Shown here: positions 38,693-46,898 of the stretch, piece by piece
Numbering within the stretch: the first letter of the stretch is position 1
How the letters are laid out: every line of letters begins with the position of its first letter
Source: Orlajensenia sp001423545
Lineage (GTDB): Bacteria; Actinomycetota; Actinomycetes; Actinomycetales; Microbacteriaceae
Length of the DNA stretch: 64,000 nucleotides
Assembly (NCBI GenBank): GCA_001423545.1
Contig: LMOK01000001.1
Location: 1,121,944-1,185,943 of the forward strand
Direction: 5' to 3'
Notes under the pieces: model-generated
The model's database searches: none
What the model was told of the DNA's origin: nothing
Seen by the model: only the letters and a program-made list of their open reading frames with translations
Made by a program: the position numbers and the translations under genes

Positions 38693-38748
38693 GAGTCGCC
38701 CACATTCGCTAGTGCCTACCCCGGCCGACTAGCGGAAATGGGCAACTC
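38693..38748. repeat. Palindromic element A1 (21-14-21)
   Basis: Arms 38693-38713 and 38728-38748 pair at 17 of 21 positions around a 14-base loop; the conserved inner part is CGCTAGT/ACTAGCG. It is homologous to element A2 downstream of the next gene, with the same arm and loop lengths. Confidence 0.8.
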
Positions 38749-38831
38749 GACGCTCGTCGCACTCCTCCACACCTGAGCGCCGATCGTGCAACGCGCATTC
38801 AACGCCATCCAGGCCGACCAACGACGAGGCG

Positions 38832-39767
38832 ATGACCGAACCTGTTCGGATGACACGTCGCGCTCCACTCCCCATCGCCTTGCAGCATTCGGCTTTCGCC
38901 TTCGGCACCGGACGCACCGCAGGAGTGTCTGAACACCGCCTTCGCGCCTCCGACATGATTCGTCCGTTCTGGGGCACGCGGGCGCACGCCGATGAACCGC
39001 TCACCCTCCACGACCTCTGCCGCACTGTGTTGCAGAGGCTTCCACCCGGCACGGTGATCAGTCACACCACGGCGGCATTGCTCCATGCCATCCCGTTGCC
39101 CACCAAGCTCGAGCAGGAGCATTTCCTCCACCTCAGCGTCGCCGCCCCCGCCCGTGCCCAGCATGCCCGCGGCATCCGCGGTCACAGCATCCGGCTGAGC
39201 GATGACGATGTGCAGTGGCTTGAGGACGTTCCGCTCACGACACCCACCCGCACATGGTGCGATCTCGGCTCCGTCCTTTCTGATGTGAACGATCTGATCG
39301 TGGCCGGCGACCGCCTCCTCTACTGGAAGGACCCACTCACGAATCAGGCGGAGTTGGTTGCGGCAGTCGCGCGCCACCGTCGGCAGCGGGGCTCGGCACG
39401 GCTCACAGCCGCGCTGTCTGAACTCGTCGACCGCGCGGAGTCTCCGCGAGAGTCTCGAGTTCGACTGGCGCTGATTGCAGGTGGCCTGCCGCGACCCGTA
39501 TTGAACTACGAGCTGTTCAGTTCATCTGGACTCTTCATCGCGCGAGGCGACCTGGCTTACCCCGAGTTCCGGATGCTTCTCGACTACGAAGGAGAGCACC
39601 ACCGTGTGGATCGCCAGCAATGGAATCGAGATCTGACGCGGTTCAACGACATCCAGGACGAGGACTGGTACAGCATGCGCATAGGGAGCGAGCATGCGTT
39701 GGATGATGTGGTCGCCCGCGTCCGCGCTGCGCTGATTCGTCGCGGCTGGAATCCCGCCTGTAGATGA
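38832..39767 (+). CDS. DUF559/AbiEi-like protein with predicted endonuclease-fold C-terminus
   Basis: A 311-aa protein of a type very common in Microbacteriaceae. The N-terminal half has the GVSEHRLRASDMIRPFWGTR and SHTTAALLHAIPLP pattern found in AbiEi antitoxin-like proteins. The C-terminal ~80 residues (LAYPEFRMLLDYEGEHHRVDRQQWNRDLTRFND) fit the DUF559/Vsr-type restriction-endonuclease fold, with the acidic D-x-E positions kept but the usual catalytic lysine unclear. Function unknown. Base use looks less GC-rich than its neighbours. Two palindromes bracket it. ATG 38850 is an alternative start; neither has a good SD. Confidence 0.72.
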   Translation: MTEPVRMTRRAPLPIALQHSAFAFGTGRTAGVSEHRLRASDMIRPFWGTRAHADEPLTLHDLCRTVLQRLPPGTVISHTTAALLHAIPLPTKLEQEHFLHLSVAAPARAQHARGIRGHSIRLSDDDVQWLEDVPLTTPTRTWCDLGSVLSDVNDLIVAGDRLLYWKDPLTNQAELVAAVARHRRQRGSARLTAALSELVDRAESPRESRVRLALIAGGLPRPVLNYELFSSSGLFIARGDLAYPEFRMLLDYEGEHHRVDRQQWNRDLTRFNDIQDEDWYSMRIGSEHALDDVVARVRAALIRRGWNPACR

Positions 39768-39771
39768 AGTC

Positions 39772-39827
39772 GAGTTGCCCACTTCCGCTAGTTGGGGACT
39801 GCGTTCACTAGCGGAAGTGGGCAAATC
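39772..39827. repeat. Palindromic element A2 (21-14-21)
   Basis: Arms 39772-39792 and 39807-39827 pair at 20 of 21 positions around a 14-base loop; arm core CCCACTTCCGCTAGT. Same architecture and sequence family as A1. It starts 5 bases after the DUF559-like stop and ends 15 bases before the pckG stop, so it could serve as a bidirectional terminator. Confidence 0.85.
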
Positions 39828-39841
39828 GGCATTCAGTTCGC

Positions 39842-41713
39842 TCAGGCCTCCTGCTTCAGGTGGTACCGGATGCTGGCGAGCTCGGCGCGCAGCGCTGCCG
39901 GGACCCGACTGCCGAACTGGTCGAAGTACTCCTCCGTGAGGTCGCACTCCGCCAGCCAGGATGCGGCATCCACGTCGAACAGGGCGTCGACGGCCTCGGT
40001 TGACAGGTCGAGCCCGTCGACGTTGAGGGAGCCCTCGGCGGGCAGCAGCCCGATCGGCGTCGAGACGGCATCCGCCGTGCCTTCGAGGCGACGGATGATC
40101 CACTCGAGCACGCGCGCGTTCTCGCCGAATCCGGGCCAGAGGAACGAGCCGTCCTCGCCCTTGCGGAACCAGTTCACCTGGAAAATCGCCGGAGCCTGGG
40201 TGCCGAGCGTGCGACCCATCTTCACCCAGTGGCCCCAGTAGTCGGCCATGTTGTAGCCGCAGAACGGGAGCATGGCGAACGGATCGCGGCGGAGCTCGCC
40301 GACGGTGCCCTCGGCTGCGGCGGTCTTCTCCGAGGAGATCGTCGCCCCCATGAACACGCCGTGCTTCCAGGAACGCGCCTGCGCCACCAGCGGAACGTTC
40401 GTCGCGCGGCGCCCGCCGAACAGGATCGCATCGATCGGGACCCCGGCGAAGGACTCCCAGTCGTCCGCCATCGTCGGGCACTGGGCGGCCGCAACGGTGA
40501 AGCGGGAGTTCGGATGCGCCGCGGGCCGGCCGGAATCCGGCGTCCACGGCTGACCGGTCCAGTCGGTGAGCTGAGCGGGCACGGCCTCGGTGAGGCCCTC
40601 CCACCACACGTCGCCGTCGGGGCGAAGTGCGACGTTCGTGAAGATCGTGTTGCCCCAGAGCGTCTGCACCGCCGTCGGGTTGGTGGTCTCGCCGGTACCG
40701 GGCGCGACGCCGAAGAAGCCGGCCTCGGGGTTGATCGCCCAGAGACGCCCGTCCTCCCCGGGGCGCATCCACGCGATGTCGTCGCCGAGGGTCTCGACGC
40801 TCCAGCCCGGGATCGACGGACGCAGCATCGCGAGGTTGGTCTTTCCGCACGCGGATGGGAATGCGGCAGCCACGTGGTATGCCCTGCCCTCGGGCGAGGT
40901 GATCTTGATGAGCAGCATGTGCTCGGCCAGCCAGCCCTCGTCGCGGCCCATCACCGAGGCGATGCGCAGCGCGAAGCACTTCTTGGCGAGGAGCGCGTTG
41001 CCGCCGTAGCCCGACCCGAACGACCACACCTCGCGGGTGTCGGGGAACTGCACGATGTACTTCTCGGGGTTGCACGGCCAGTCGGCATCGGTGCGCTTGA
41101 AGCCGCGCTCGTCGCGCAGCGGGTACCCGACGCTGTGCACCGTGTGCACCCACGGCTCGCCGTCCTCGATCATGCGGTAGACCCTGTCTCCCATACGCGT
41201 CATGATGCCCATGCTGAGCACGACGTAGGGCGAGTCGGTGATCTCGACGCCCAGCTGCGAGATGGGGCCACCGAGGGGGCCCATCGAGAACGGCACGACG
41301 TACATCGTGCGGCCGCGCATCGAGCCCGTGAAGACACCCCGCAGCTCCTCCCGCATCTCACGCGGGTCGCGCCAGTTGTTCGTCGGCCCGGCGTCCTCCT
41401 CGTAGGTGGAGCAGATGAAGGTGCGATCCTCGACGCGGGCGACGTCCTCCGGATCCGTGCGCGCCAGGTAGCTGTTCGGGCGCCACTCCGGGTTCAGCCT
41501 GATCAGCCGGCCGCTCGCCACGAGCTCCTTCGTGAGCCTGTCTGCCTCCGCCATCGAGCCGTCGCACCACACGATCGCGTCGGGCAGGGTGATCGCGGCG
41601 ATCTCGTCGACCCAGGTGCGCAGGCCCCGATCGGTGGTGCCGACACGGGGCGTGGAATCGTCTCGCTCGCGTCCGTCGGATGCCGTTCCCGTTGCGATGT
41701 CGGAGATGGTCAT
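39842..41713 (-). CDS. pckG: Phosphoenolpyruvate carboxykinase (GTP)
   Basis: A 623-aa GTP-type PEPCK, making PEP and CO2 from oxaloacetate for gluconeogenesis. The PEPCK signature AFPSACGKTNLAML holds the P-loop and active Cys. Also seen are the metal/GTP segment DDIAWMRPGEDGRLWAINPEAGFFGVAPGT, the N-terminal substrate site, and FGGRRATNVPLV. Length is normal. GAAAGG lies upstream of ATG 41713. The gene is divergent from a ScfR/RamB-like regulator (125-base gap), which fits control by carbon source. Confidence 0.97.
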   Translation of the reverse strand: MTISDIATGTASDGRERDDSTPRVGTTDRGLRTWVDEIAAITLPDAIVWCDGSMAEADRLTKELVASGRLIRLNPEWRPNSYLARTDPEDVARVEDRTFICSTYEEDAGPTNNWRDPREMREELRGVFTGSMRGRTMYVVPFSMGPLGGPISQLGVEITDSPYVVLSMGIMTRMGDRVYRMIEDGEPWVHTVHSVGYPLRDERGFKRTDADWPCNPEKYIVQFPDTREVWSFGSGYGGNALLAKKCFALRIASVMGRDEGWLAEHMLLIKITSPEGRAYHVAAAFPSACGKTNLAMLRPSIPGWSVETLGDDIAWMRPGEDGRLWAINPEAGFFGVAPGTGETTNPTAVQTLWGNTIFTNVALRPDGDVWWEGLTEAVPAQLTDWTGQPWTPDSGRPAAHPNSRFTVAAAQCPTMADDWESFAGVPIDAILFGGRRATNVPLVAQARSWKHGVFMGATISSEKTAAAEGTVGELRRDPFAMLPFCGYNMADYWGHWVKMGRTLGTQAPAIFQVNWFRKGEDGSFLWPGFGENARVLEWIIRRLEGTADAVSTPIGLLPAEGSLNVDGLDLSTEAVDALFDVDAASWLAECDLTEEYFDQFGSRVPAALRAELASIRYHLKQEA

Positions 41714-41815
41714 GGCACTCGCCTTTCGGTTGATCCTGCGGTGTGGGGGCGCTGGTTACTTAAGGTTCACGCATTTCTGACCGACGGATGCCACGAACTA
41801 GCCGTTAAGAATCGT

Positions 41816-41824
41816 GAAAGTTTC
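41816..41824. promoter_or_regulatory. Candidate operator in the regulator promoter (GAAAGTTTC)
   Basis: The odd palindrome GAAA-G-TTTC sits between TTAAGA (41805-41810) and TATTCT (41827-41832), the probable -35 and -10 of the ScfR-like gene. TATTCT is 6 bases before ATG 41839, a leaderless layout. AAAGTTTC resembles part of the known RamB site, suggesting autoregulation. Confidence 0.45.
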
Positions 41825-41838
41825 GCTATTCTCAAGTC

Positions 41839-43290
41839 ATGAAGCAACGCGGCTCCGACCTCACCACCCTCGGCCATCGCATTCGACATTTCCGCGGCGA
41901 GCGCGGGCTCACCCTCGACCAACTCGGCGAGCGCGTCGGCATCGCCGGCAGCCAGTTGTCGCTCATCGAGAACGGCAAGCGCGAGGCCAGGGTCGGCACG
42001 CTGCAGGCGATCGCGGGCGCACTCGACGTCGATCTCACGGCGTTGCTGGCGACCGAGGCTCCGAACACGCGGGCGGCCCTCGAGATCGAGCTCGCCAAGG
42101 CGCAGCGGAATCCCCTGTACGTCTCCCTCGGGCTTCCGACGGTGAAGCCCACCCGCGGCACGACCGATGAGACCCTGGAGGCCATGCTCGGTCTGCACCG
42201 CGAGCTCGCACGCCGGGCCTCGGAGGCCATAGCGACACCCGAGGAGGCGCGGCGGGCGAACACCGAACTGCGCGAGCGGATGCGGGAGAGACAGAACCAC
42301 CTCCCCGAGATCGAACAGCTCGCCGAGGACCGCGTGAAGGCGGCCGGGCACCGGGTGGGAGCCCTCACCCACCGCGAGGTCAGCGTGATGGCCGAGCAGC
42401 TGGGATTCCAGCTCATCTACGTGAACGACCTGCCCGACTCCACCCGCTCCATCACGGACATCGCGAACGGCCGCATCTACCTGCCGCCGGCGTCGATCCC
42501 CGGCGGTCATGGACTGCGGTCGATGGCCCTGCAGGCGATGGCCCACCGCATCCTCGGTCACGAACGCCCGGCGAGCTACGCCGAGTTCCTGCAGCAGCGA
42601 CTCGAGATCAACTACTTCGCAGCCTGCTGCCTGATGCCCCAGGAGGCATCCGTCGCCTTCCTCCAGGCCGCGAAGAAGGAGAAGCGACTCGCCATCGAGG
42701 ACTTCCGCGACGCCTTCGGTGTGACCCACGAGGCCGCGGCCCTGCGCTTCACCAACCTCGGCACCGCGCACCTCGACATGACCATGCATTTCCTGCGCGT
42801 CAATGGCGACGGAGCACTGCTGAAGGGCTACGAGAACGACGACATCCCGTTGCCGACAGACGTGACCGGCTCCATCGAGGGCCAATGGGTGTGCAAGAAG
42901 TGGAGCGCTCGCAACGCCTTCACCCACACCAACCGCACCACGGAGTTCTACCAGTACACCGACACCCCTGCCGGCACGTACTGGTGCGCGACCCAGACCG
43001 GCCGATCGGACGACGGCGAGTACTCCATCACGCTCGGAGTGCCGTTCAGCGAGGCGAAGTGGTTCCGCGGCCGCGAGACCACGGTGCGCGCGGTGTCGAC
43101 CTGCCCCGACGAGTCGTGCTGCCGTCGCGCACCCTCCGAGCTGGCCGATCGCTGGGCCGGGCAGGCCTGGCCGAGTGCCCGCCTGCACGCGCAGATCCTC
43201 TCTCCCCTGCCGTCGGGCACCTTCCCCGGCGTCGACGACGCCGCCGTCTACTCCTTCCTGGAGGCCCACGCGGTGGATCGGGAGGCGTGA
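41839..43290 (+). CDS. XRE-family short-chain fatty acyl regulator (ScfR/RamB-like)
   Basis: A 483-aa regulator. An XRE HTH occupies residues ~8-62 (LGHRIRHFRGERGLTLDQLGERVGIAGSQLSLIENGKR). An ImmA/IrrE-like middle domain follows (MAHRILGHERPASYAEF...EINYFAACCLMP), then a DUF2083-type C-terminus with a Cys cluster (TCPDESCCRRAP). RamB of corynebacteria, same layout, controls acetate and propionate metabolism. Divergence from pckG supports a role in switching to gluconeogenic substrates. Confidence 0.9.
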   Translation: MKQRGSDLTTLGHRIRHFRGERGLTLDQLGERVGIAGSQLSLIENGKREARVGTLQAIAGALDVDLTALLATEAPNTRAALEIELAKAQRNPLYVSLGLPTVKPTRGTTDETLEAMLGLHRELARRASEAIATPEEARRANTELRERMRERQNHLPEIEQLAEDRVKAAGHRVGALTHREVSVMAEQLGFQLIYVNDLPDSTRSITDIANGRIYLPPASIPGGHGLRSMALQAMAHRILGHERPASYAEFLQQRLEINYFAACCLMPQEASVAFLQAAKKEKRLAIEDFRDAFGVTHEAAALRFTNLGTAHLDMTMHFLRVNGDGALLKGYENDDIPLPTDVTGSIEGQWVCKKWSARNAFTHTNRTTEFYQYTDTPAGTYWCATQTGRSDDGEYSITLGVPFSEAKWFRGRETTVRAVSTCPDESCCRRAPSELADRWAGQAWPSARLHAQILSPLPSGTFPGVDDAAVYSFLEAHAVDREA

Positions 43291-43294
43291 GCCG

Positions 43295-43331
43295 TTGCAA
43301 TAGTGTGCGTCACACAGTATGGTGTGACGCA
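43295..43331 (+). promoter_or_regulatory. padR promoter with overlapping 10-bp inverted repeat operator
   Basis: TTGCAA (43295-43300), a 17-base spacer and TATGGT (43318-43323) form a good promoter, 7 bases before ATG 43331, so the mRNA would be leaderless. TGCGTCACAC (43306-43315), 6 bases, GTGTGACGCA (43322-43331) is a perfect inverted repeat covering the -10 and the start. It is very probably the autoregulatory PadR site. Confidence 0.8.
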
Positions 43332-43672
43332 TGGACGAAGACGAACTGATCACCGGACACCTCCAGGAGTTGCGCCGCGGCACCGTCGTCCTCGCCTGCC
43401 TGCTTCGCCTGCGCACGCCCGACTACGGCTATGCACTGCTCGAGGCTCTCGACACGCTGGGCTTCAGCGTCGACGCCAACACGCTGTATCCGTTGCTCCG
43501 TCGCCTCGAGAAGCAGGGCCTGCTCACGAGCGAGTGGAACACCGACGAGTCCCGCCCGCGCAAGTTCTACAGCACGAGCCCCGAGGGCGAGCAGATGGCA
43601 TCAGCCCTCACCGATGACTGGGGTCGCATCGACGACTCCCTCCGCCGTCTCATTCGAGGAGAAGACTCATGA
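43331..43672 (+). CDS. PadR-family transcriptional regulator
   Basis: A 113-aa winged-helix repressor (ITGHLQELRRGTVVLACLLRL...GYALLEAL...VDANTLYPLLRRLEKQGLLTSEW...RKFYSTSPEG) of the short PadR-s2 class with a C-terminal dimerisation helix. Its stop overlaps the next ATG (ATGA, 43669-43672). PadR plus a HAAS-type membrane protein is a recurrent pair in Gram-positive bacteria; the inducer is unknown. Confidence 0.93.
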   Translation: MDEDELITGHLQELRRGTVVLACLLRLRTPDYGYALLEALDTLGFSVDANTLYPLLRRLEKQGLLTSEWNTDESRPRKFYSTSPEGEQMASALTDDWGRIDDSLRRLIRGEDS

Positions 43673-44640
43673 CCACCCTCACCGACCGCTACGTCTGGGC
43701 CGTCGTGCGCACTGCGCCCGAGAAGCAGCGACCCGAACTCGAGCAGGAGGTGCGCGGGCTGGTGGCCGACTCCATCGACGCGCGTCTCGAGGCGGGCTCG
43801 CCGACGGCCGAGCGCGACGCCCTCGTCGAACTCGGCGATCCGCTGGCCCTCGCCGCGCGCTACGCCGATCGTCCGCTCACCCTCATCGGCCCGGAGTACT
43901 ACCTGCTCTGGCTGCGACTGGTGAAGCTGTTGCTGGCGATCGTGGTGCCTCTCGCCGTCGTCGGCATCGGCATCGGGCAGTTCGTCGCCGGCGCCTCCGT
44001 CGGGGCCATCATCGGGTCGATGATCGGCGGCGCGATCCAGGTGACCGTCAACCTCGGGTTCTGGACCACCGTGGCCTTCGTGATCATGGATCGCAGCACC
44101 AGAGGCGCTCCGATCGTGACGTGGTCGCCCGATCAGCTGCCCGAGGTGCCTTCGCCGACGCAGCACTCGGCGCTCAGCCAGCTCATCGCGAGCGTCGCAT
44201 TCCTCACGCTCTTCCTCGTGGCCCTGGTGTGGCAGCAGTTCAACCCGTACCTGACCGGCTCCGGCGAGGTCCTCCCCGTGTTGAACCAGGACCTCTGGAC
44301 GTTCTGGATCCCGTGGTTCATCGTCCTGACCGTCGCCGAGATCGGCTTCGCCTTCGCCGTGTACTTCCGCGGCTGGAGCTACCCGCTCGCCGGCGTCAAC
44401 GTGCTGCTGAACCTCGCCTTCGCCATTCCGGCGGTCTGGCTCTGGGTGACCGGCGGCCTTCTGAACCCGGAGTTCGTCGACGCCGGCGCCCAGCACACCG
44501 ACGAGAACTTCGCCGAGGCGTGGCACATCACGAGCATCATCGTCGTCGTCAGCCTCGTCCTCATAGCGACCTGGGACGTCATCGACGGGTTCTCCAACGC
44601 CTACAGGGTGCACCACCCGCGCCTGTCAGCGAAGCCCTGA
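43669..44640 (+). CDS. HAAS (DUF1700-like) domain membrane protein, PadR partner
   Basis: A 323-aa protein. The N-terminal ~70 residues (TLTDRYVWAVVRTAPEKQRPELEQEVRGLVADSID...LVELGDPLALAARY) match the helical HAAS/permease-prefix domain. About six hydrophobic helices follow in pairs (residues ~82-105, 110-135, 162-182, 205-225, 235-260, 285-303). Translational coupling to padR suggests one functional unit sensing or responding at the membrane. Function unknown. Confidence 0.82.
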   Translation: MTTLTDRYVWAVVRTAPEKQRPELEQEVRGLVADSIDARLEAGSPTAERDALVELGDPLALAARYADRPLTLIGPEYYLLWLRLVKLLLAIVVPLAVVGIGIGQFVAGASVGAIIGSMIGGAIQVTVNLGFWTTVAFVIMDRSTRGAPIVTWSPDQLPEVPSPTQHSALSQLIASVAFLTLFLVALVWQQFNPYLTGSGEVLPVLNQDLWTFWIPWFIVLTVAEIGFAFAVYFRGWSYPLAGVNVLLNLAFAIPAVWLWVTGGLLNPEFVDAGAQHTDENFAEAWHITSIIVVVSLVLIATWDVIDGFSNAYRVHHPRLSAKP

Positions 44641-44668
44641 GAAGTCTTGGACCGCGGCGAGCGCCGTC

Positions 44669-45460
44669 CTACTTCGGCTGCATCCTGATGGCGCCGTCGA
44701 GCCTGATGGTCTCGCCGTTGAGCATCGGGTTCTCCACGATGTGCCGGGCGAGGGCGGCGTACTCGGCCGGTGTCCCCATCCGCGACGGATGCGGGATCTG
44801 CGCCTCGAGCGACGCCCGCACCTCGTCCGGCATCCCGGCCATCATCGGGGTCTCGAAGATGCCCGGTGCGATGGTCATCACGCGGATGAGGAGCTTCGAC
44901 AGGTCGCGCGCCAGCGGCAGCGTCATCGCGGCCACTCCCCCCTTCGACGCCGAGTAGGCGGCCTGTCCGATCTGCCCGTCGAAGGCGGCGACGGATGCCG
45001 TGTTGATGATGACCCCGCGCTCCGCCGTCTCGGGCACTCCGGGCAGGGCGGATGCCGCCACGGGCTCGTTCACGGCCATGGCTGCGGCGGCCAGCCGGGC
45101 GACGTTGAAGGTGCCGATGAGATTCACCCTGATGGTGCGCTCGAAGGCACCGAGGTCGAGCGGACCCTCGCGTCCGACCGTGCGGCCGGCCGTGGCGATG
45201 CCCGCACAGTTGACGACGACGCGGAGCGGGGCCAGCTGCTGCGCTGCATCGATGGCGGCCTGCACGTCGGCTTCGTTCGTCACGTCGGCTGCGACGAAGA
45301 GTGCCCGCTCACCCAGCTCGGCCGCGACGGTCGCCCCGGCTGAGGATGGCAGGTCGACGAGCACCACGCTCGCCCCCGCAGCGTGCAGCGCCGTCGCCGT
45401 CGCCTTACCGAGGCCGGAGGCCCCTCCGGTCACCAGTGCCGACAGTCCGTCGATCCGCAT
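44669..45460 (-). CDS. SDR-family 3-hydroxyacyl-CoA dehydrogenase (HSD17B10-like)
   Basis: A 263-aa short-chain dehydrogenase with TGGASGLGKATA (NAD loop), NCAGIA, and the catalytic Ser plus YSASKGG motif (Tyr-x3-Lys). The pattern INTASVAAFDGQIGQAAYSASKGG...IAPGIFETPMM matches type-2 3-hydroxyacyl-CoA dehydrogenases. Its place 90 bases after a thiolase in the same direction points to the last two steps of beta-oxidation or of branched-chain acyl-CoA breakdown. AGGAGA precedes the ATG. Confidence 0.9.
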   Translation of the reverse strand: MRIDGLSALVTGGASGLGKATATALHAAGASVVLVDLPSSAGATVAAELGERALFVAADVTNEADVQAAIDAAQQLAPLRVVVNCAGIATAGRTVGREGPLDLGAFERTIRVNLIGTFNVARLAAAAMAVNEPVAASALPGVPETAERGVIINTASVAAFDGQIGQAAYSASKGGVAAMTLPLARDLSKLLIRVMTIAPGIFETPMMAGMPDEVRASLEAQIPHPSRMGTPAEYAALARHIVENPMLNGETIRLDGAIRMQPK

Positions 45461-45550
45461 CCGTTGTTCTCCTTCTGATCGTTCTGTTGTCCCGCTGTCC
45501 TGATGTCCTGATGGCCCCGCGGTCCTGCTGCTCCCGACCGAAACGGGCCG

Positions 45551-46729
45551 TCAGCCCAGGCGCTCGATGATCGTCGCGTTCGCCATCCCGCCGCCCTCGC
45601 ACATGGTCTGCAGGCCATAGCGACCGCCGCCGCGCTCGAGGGAGGAGACGAGGGTGGCGAGCAGCCGCGTGCCCGACGACCCGAGAGCGTGCCCGAGGGC
45701 GATGGCCCCGCCCTGGGGGTTGAGCGTCGCCGGATCGGCGTCGAGCTCCTGCAGCCAGAGCAGCGGCACGGGCGCGAACGCCTCGTTCACCTCGGAGACG
45801 GCGACGTCGCCGATGGTGAGGCCGGCACGGTCGAGAACCTTCCGTGTGGCCGGAACGACGCCCGTGAGCATCAGCAGCGGGTCGCTGCCCGTGACCGCGA
45901 AGGCATGGAACCTGGCGCGCGGGGTGAGGCCGAGCTCGGCGGCCCGCGCGCTGCTCATGATGAGTGCGGCCGAGGCGCCATCCGTCAGCGGCGAGGAATT
46001 GCCCGGCGTGATGCGCCAGTCGATCTCGGGGAACCGAGCCGCCAGCTCCTCGGTGCGGAACGCGGGATTCAGTCCGGAGAGGCCGGATGCGGTCGTGTCT
46101 GCGCGTACGGTCTCATCAACGAGCGACTCCACACCGCCCACCGCGACGAGCTCGCGGTCGAAGTCCCCCCGCGCAGCGGCCGCCGCGGCCCGGGCGTGCG
46201 ACCCGGCCGAGAACGCATCCAGCTCGTCGCGTCCGAAGTCGTGGCGGGCGGCGATCAGCTCGGCAGAGACGCCCTGCCCGACGAGCCCGTCGGGGAAGCG
46301 CTCGGCCATGCGCGCGCCGTACGGCGACCGGGTGCCCAGCGACGACCCGAGCGGGACCCTGCTCATCGACTCCACACCGCACGCGATCACGATGTCGTAG
46401 GCACCGGCGATCACGCCCTGCGCCGCGAAGGAGGCTGCCTGCTGGCTCGAGCCGCACTGGCGGTCGACCGTCGTGCCGGGAACGCTCACCGGGAACCCGG
46501 CCGAGAGCACGGCATTCCGCACGACGTTGTAGCTCTGCTCCCCCACCTGGCTGACGCATCCGCCGATCACGTCGTCGATCAGCACGGGATCGAGGCCGGA
46601 CCTGTCCACGAGCTCGCGCAGCACTCCGGCGAGGAGGTCGACGGGGTGCACGTGCGACAGCATCCCGCCGGGCTTGCCACGCCCGCTCGGTGTCCGCACG
46701 ACGTCGACGATGACGGCGTCTCTCATCAT
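45551..46729 (-). CDS. Acetyl-CoA acyltransferase (thiolase)
   Basis: A 392-aa thiolase II-family enzyme. Nucleophile Cys92 lies in DRQCGSSQQA, the histidine in GGAIALGHALGSSG, and the second Cys in MCEGGGMANA. It cleaves 3-ketoacyl-CoA to acetyl-CoA and a shorter acyl-CoA. Paired with the SDR downstream. The first of two tandem ATGs (46729) is chosen because TAGGCT lies 6 bases before it. Confidence 0.93.
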   Translation of the reverse strand: MMRDAVIVDVVRTPSGRGKPGGMLSHVHPVDLLAGVLRELVDRSGLDPVLIDDVIGGCVSQVGEQSYNVVRNAVLSAGFPVSVPGTTVDRQCGSSQQAASFAAQGVIAGAYDIVIACGVESMSRVPLGSSLGTRSPYGARMAERFPDGLVGQGVSAELIAARHDFGRDELDAFSAGSHARAAAAAARGDFDRELVAVGGVESLVDETVRADTTASGLSGLNPAFRTEELAARFPEIDWRITPGNSSPLTDGASAALIMSSARAAELGLTPRARFHAFAVTGSDPLLMLTGVVPATRKVLDRAGLTIGDVAVSEVNEAFAPVPLLWLQELDADPATLNPQGGAIALGHALGSSGTRLLATLVSSLERGGGRYGLQTMCEGGGMANATIIERLG

Positions 46730-46735
46730 GGGCCC

Positions 46736-46741
46736 AGCCTA
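46736..46741 (-). promoter_or_regulatory. Leaderless -10 element for the thiolase-SDR pair
   Basis: TAGGCT on the - strand, 6 bases before ATG 46729. The rest of the 169-base divergent gap shows no gene. Confidence 0.6.
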
Positions 46742-46898
46742 TTCCTGCGATCGAAGCGGCAGGGGCGACGGATGCGGCGCGACATCATGCACAGGAGCCC
46801 GGGCGGGAGGCGGATGCTCCTCCTGATCCCGCACGAGCGCAAGGGGTCGAACCTCTCGATCCGTCTCCCTACCGTGGAGGGGTTCGAAGGAGAACAGC

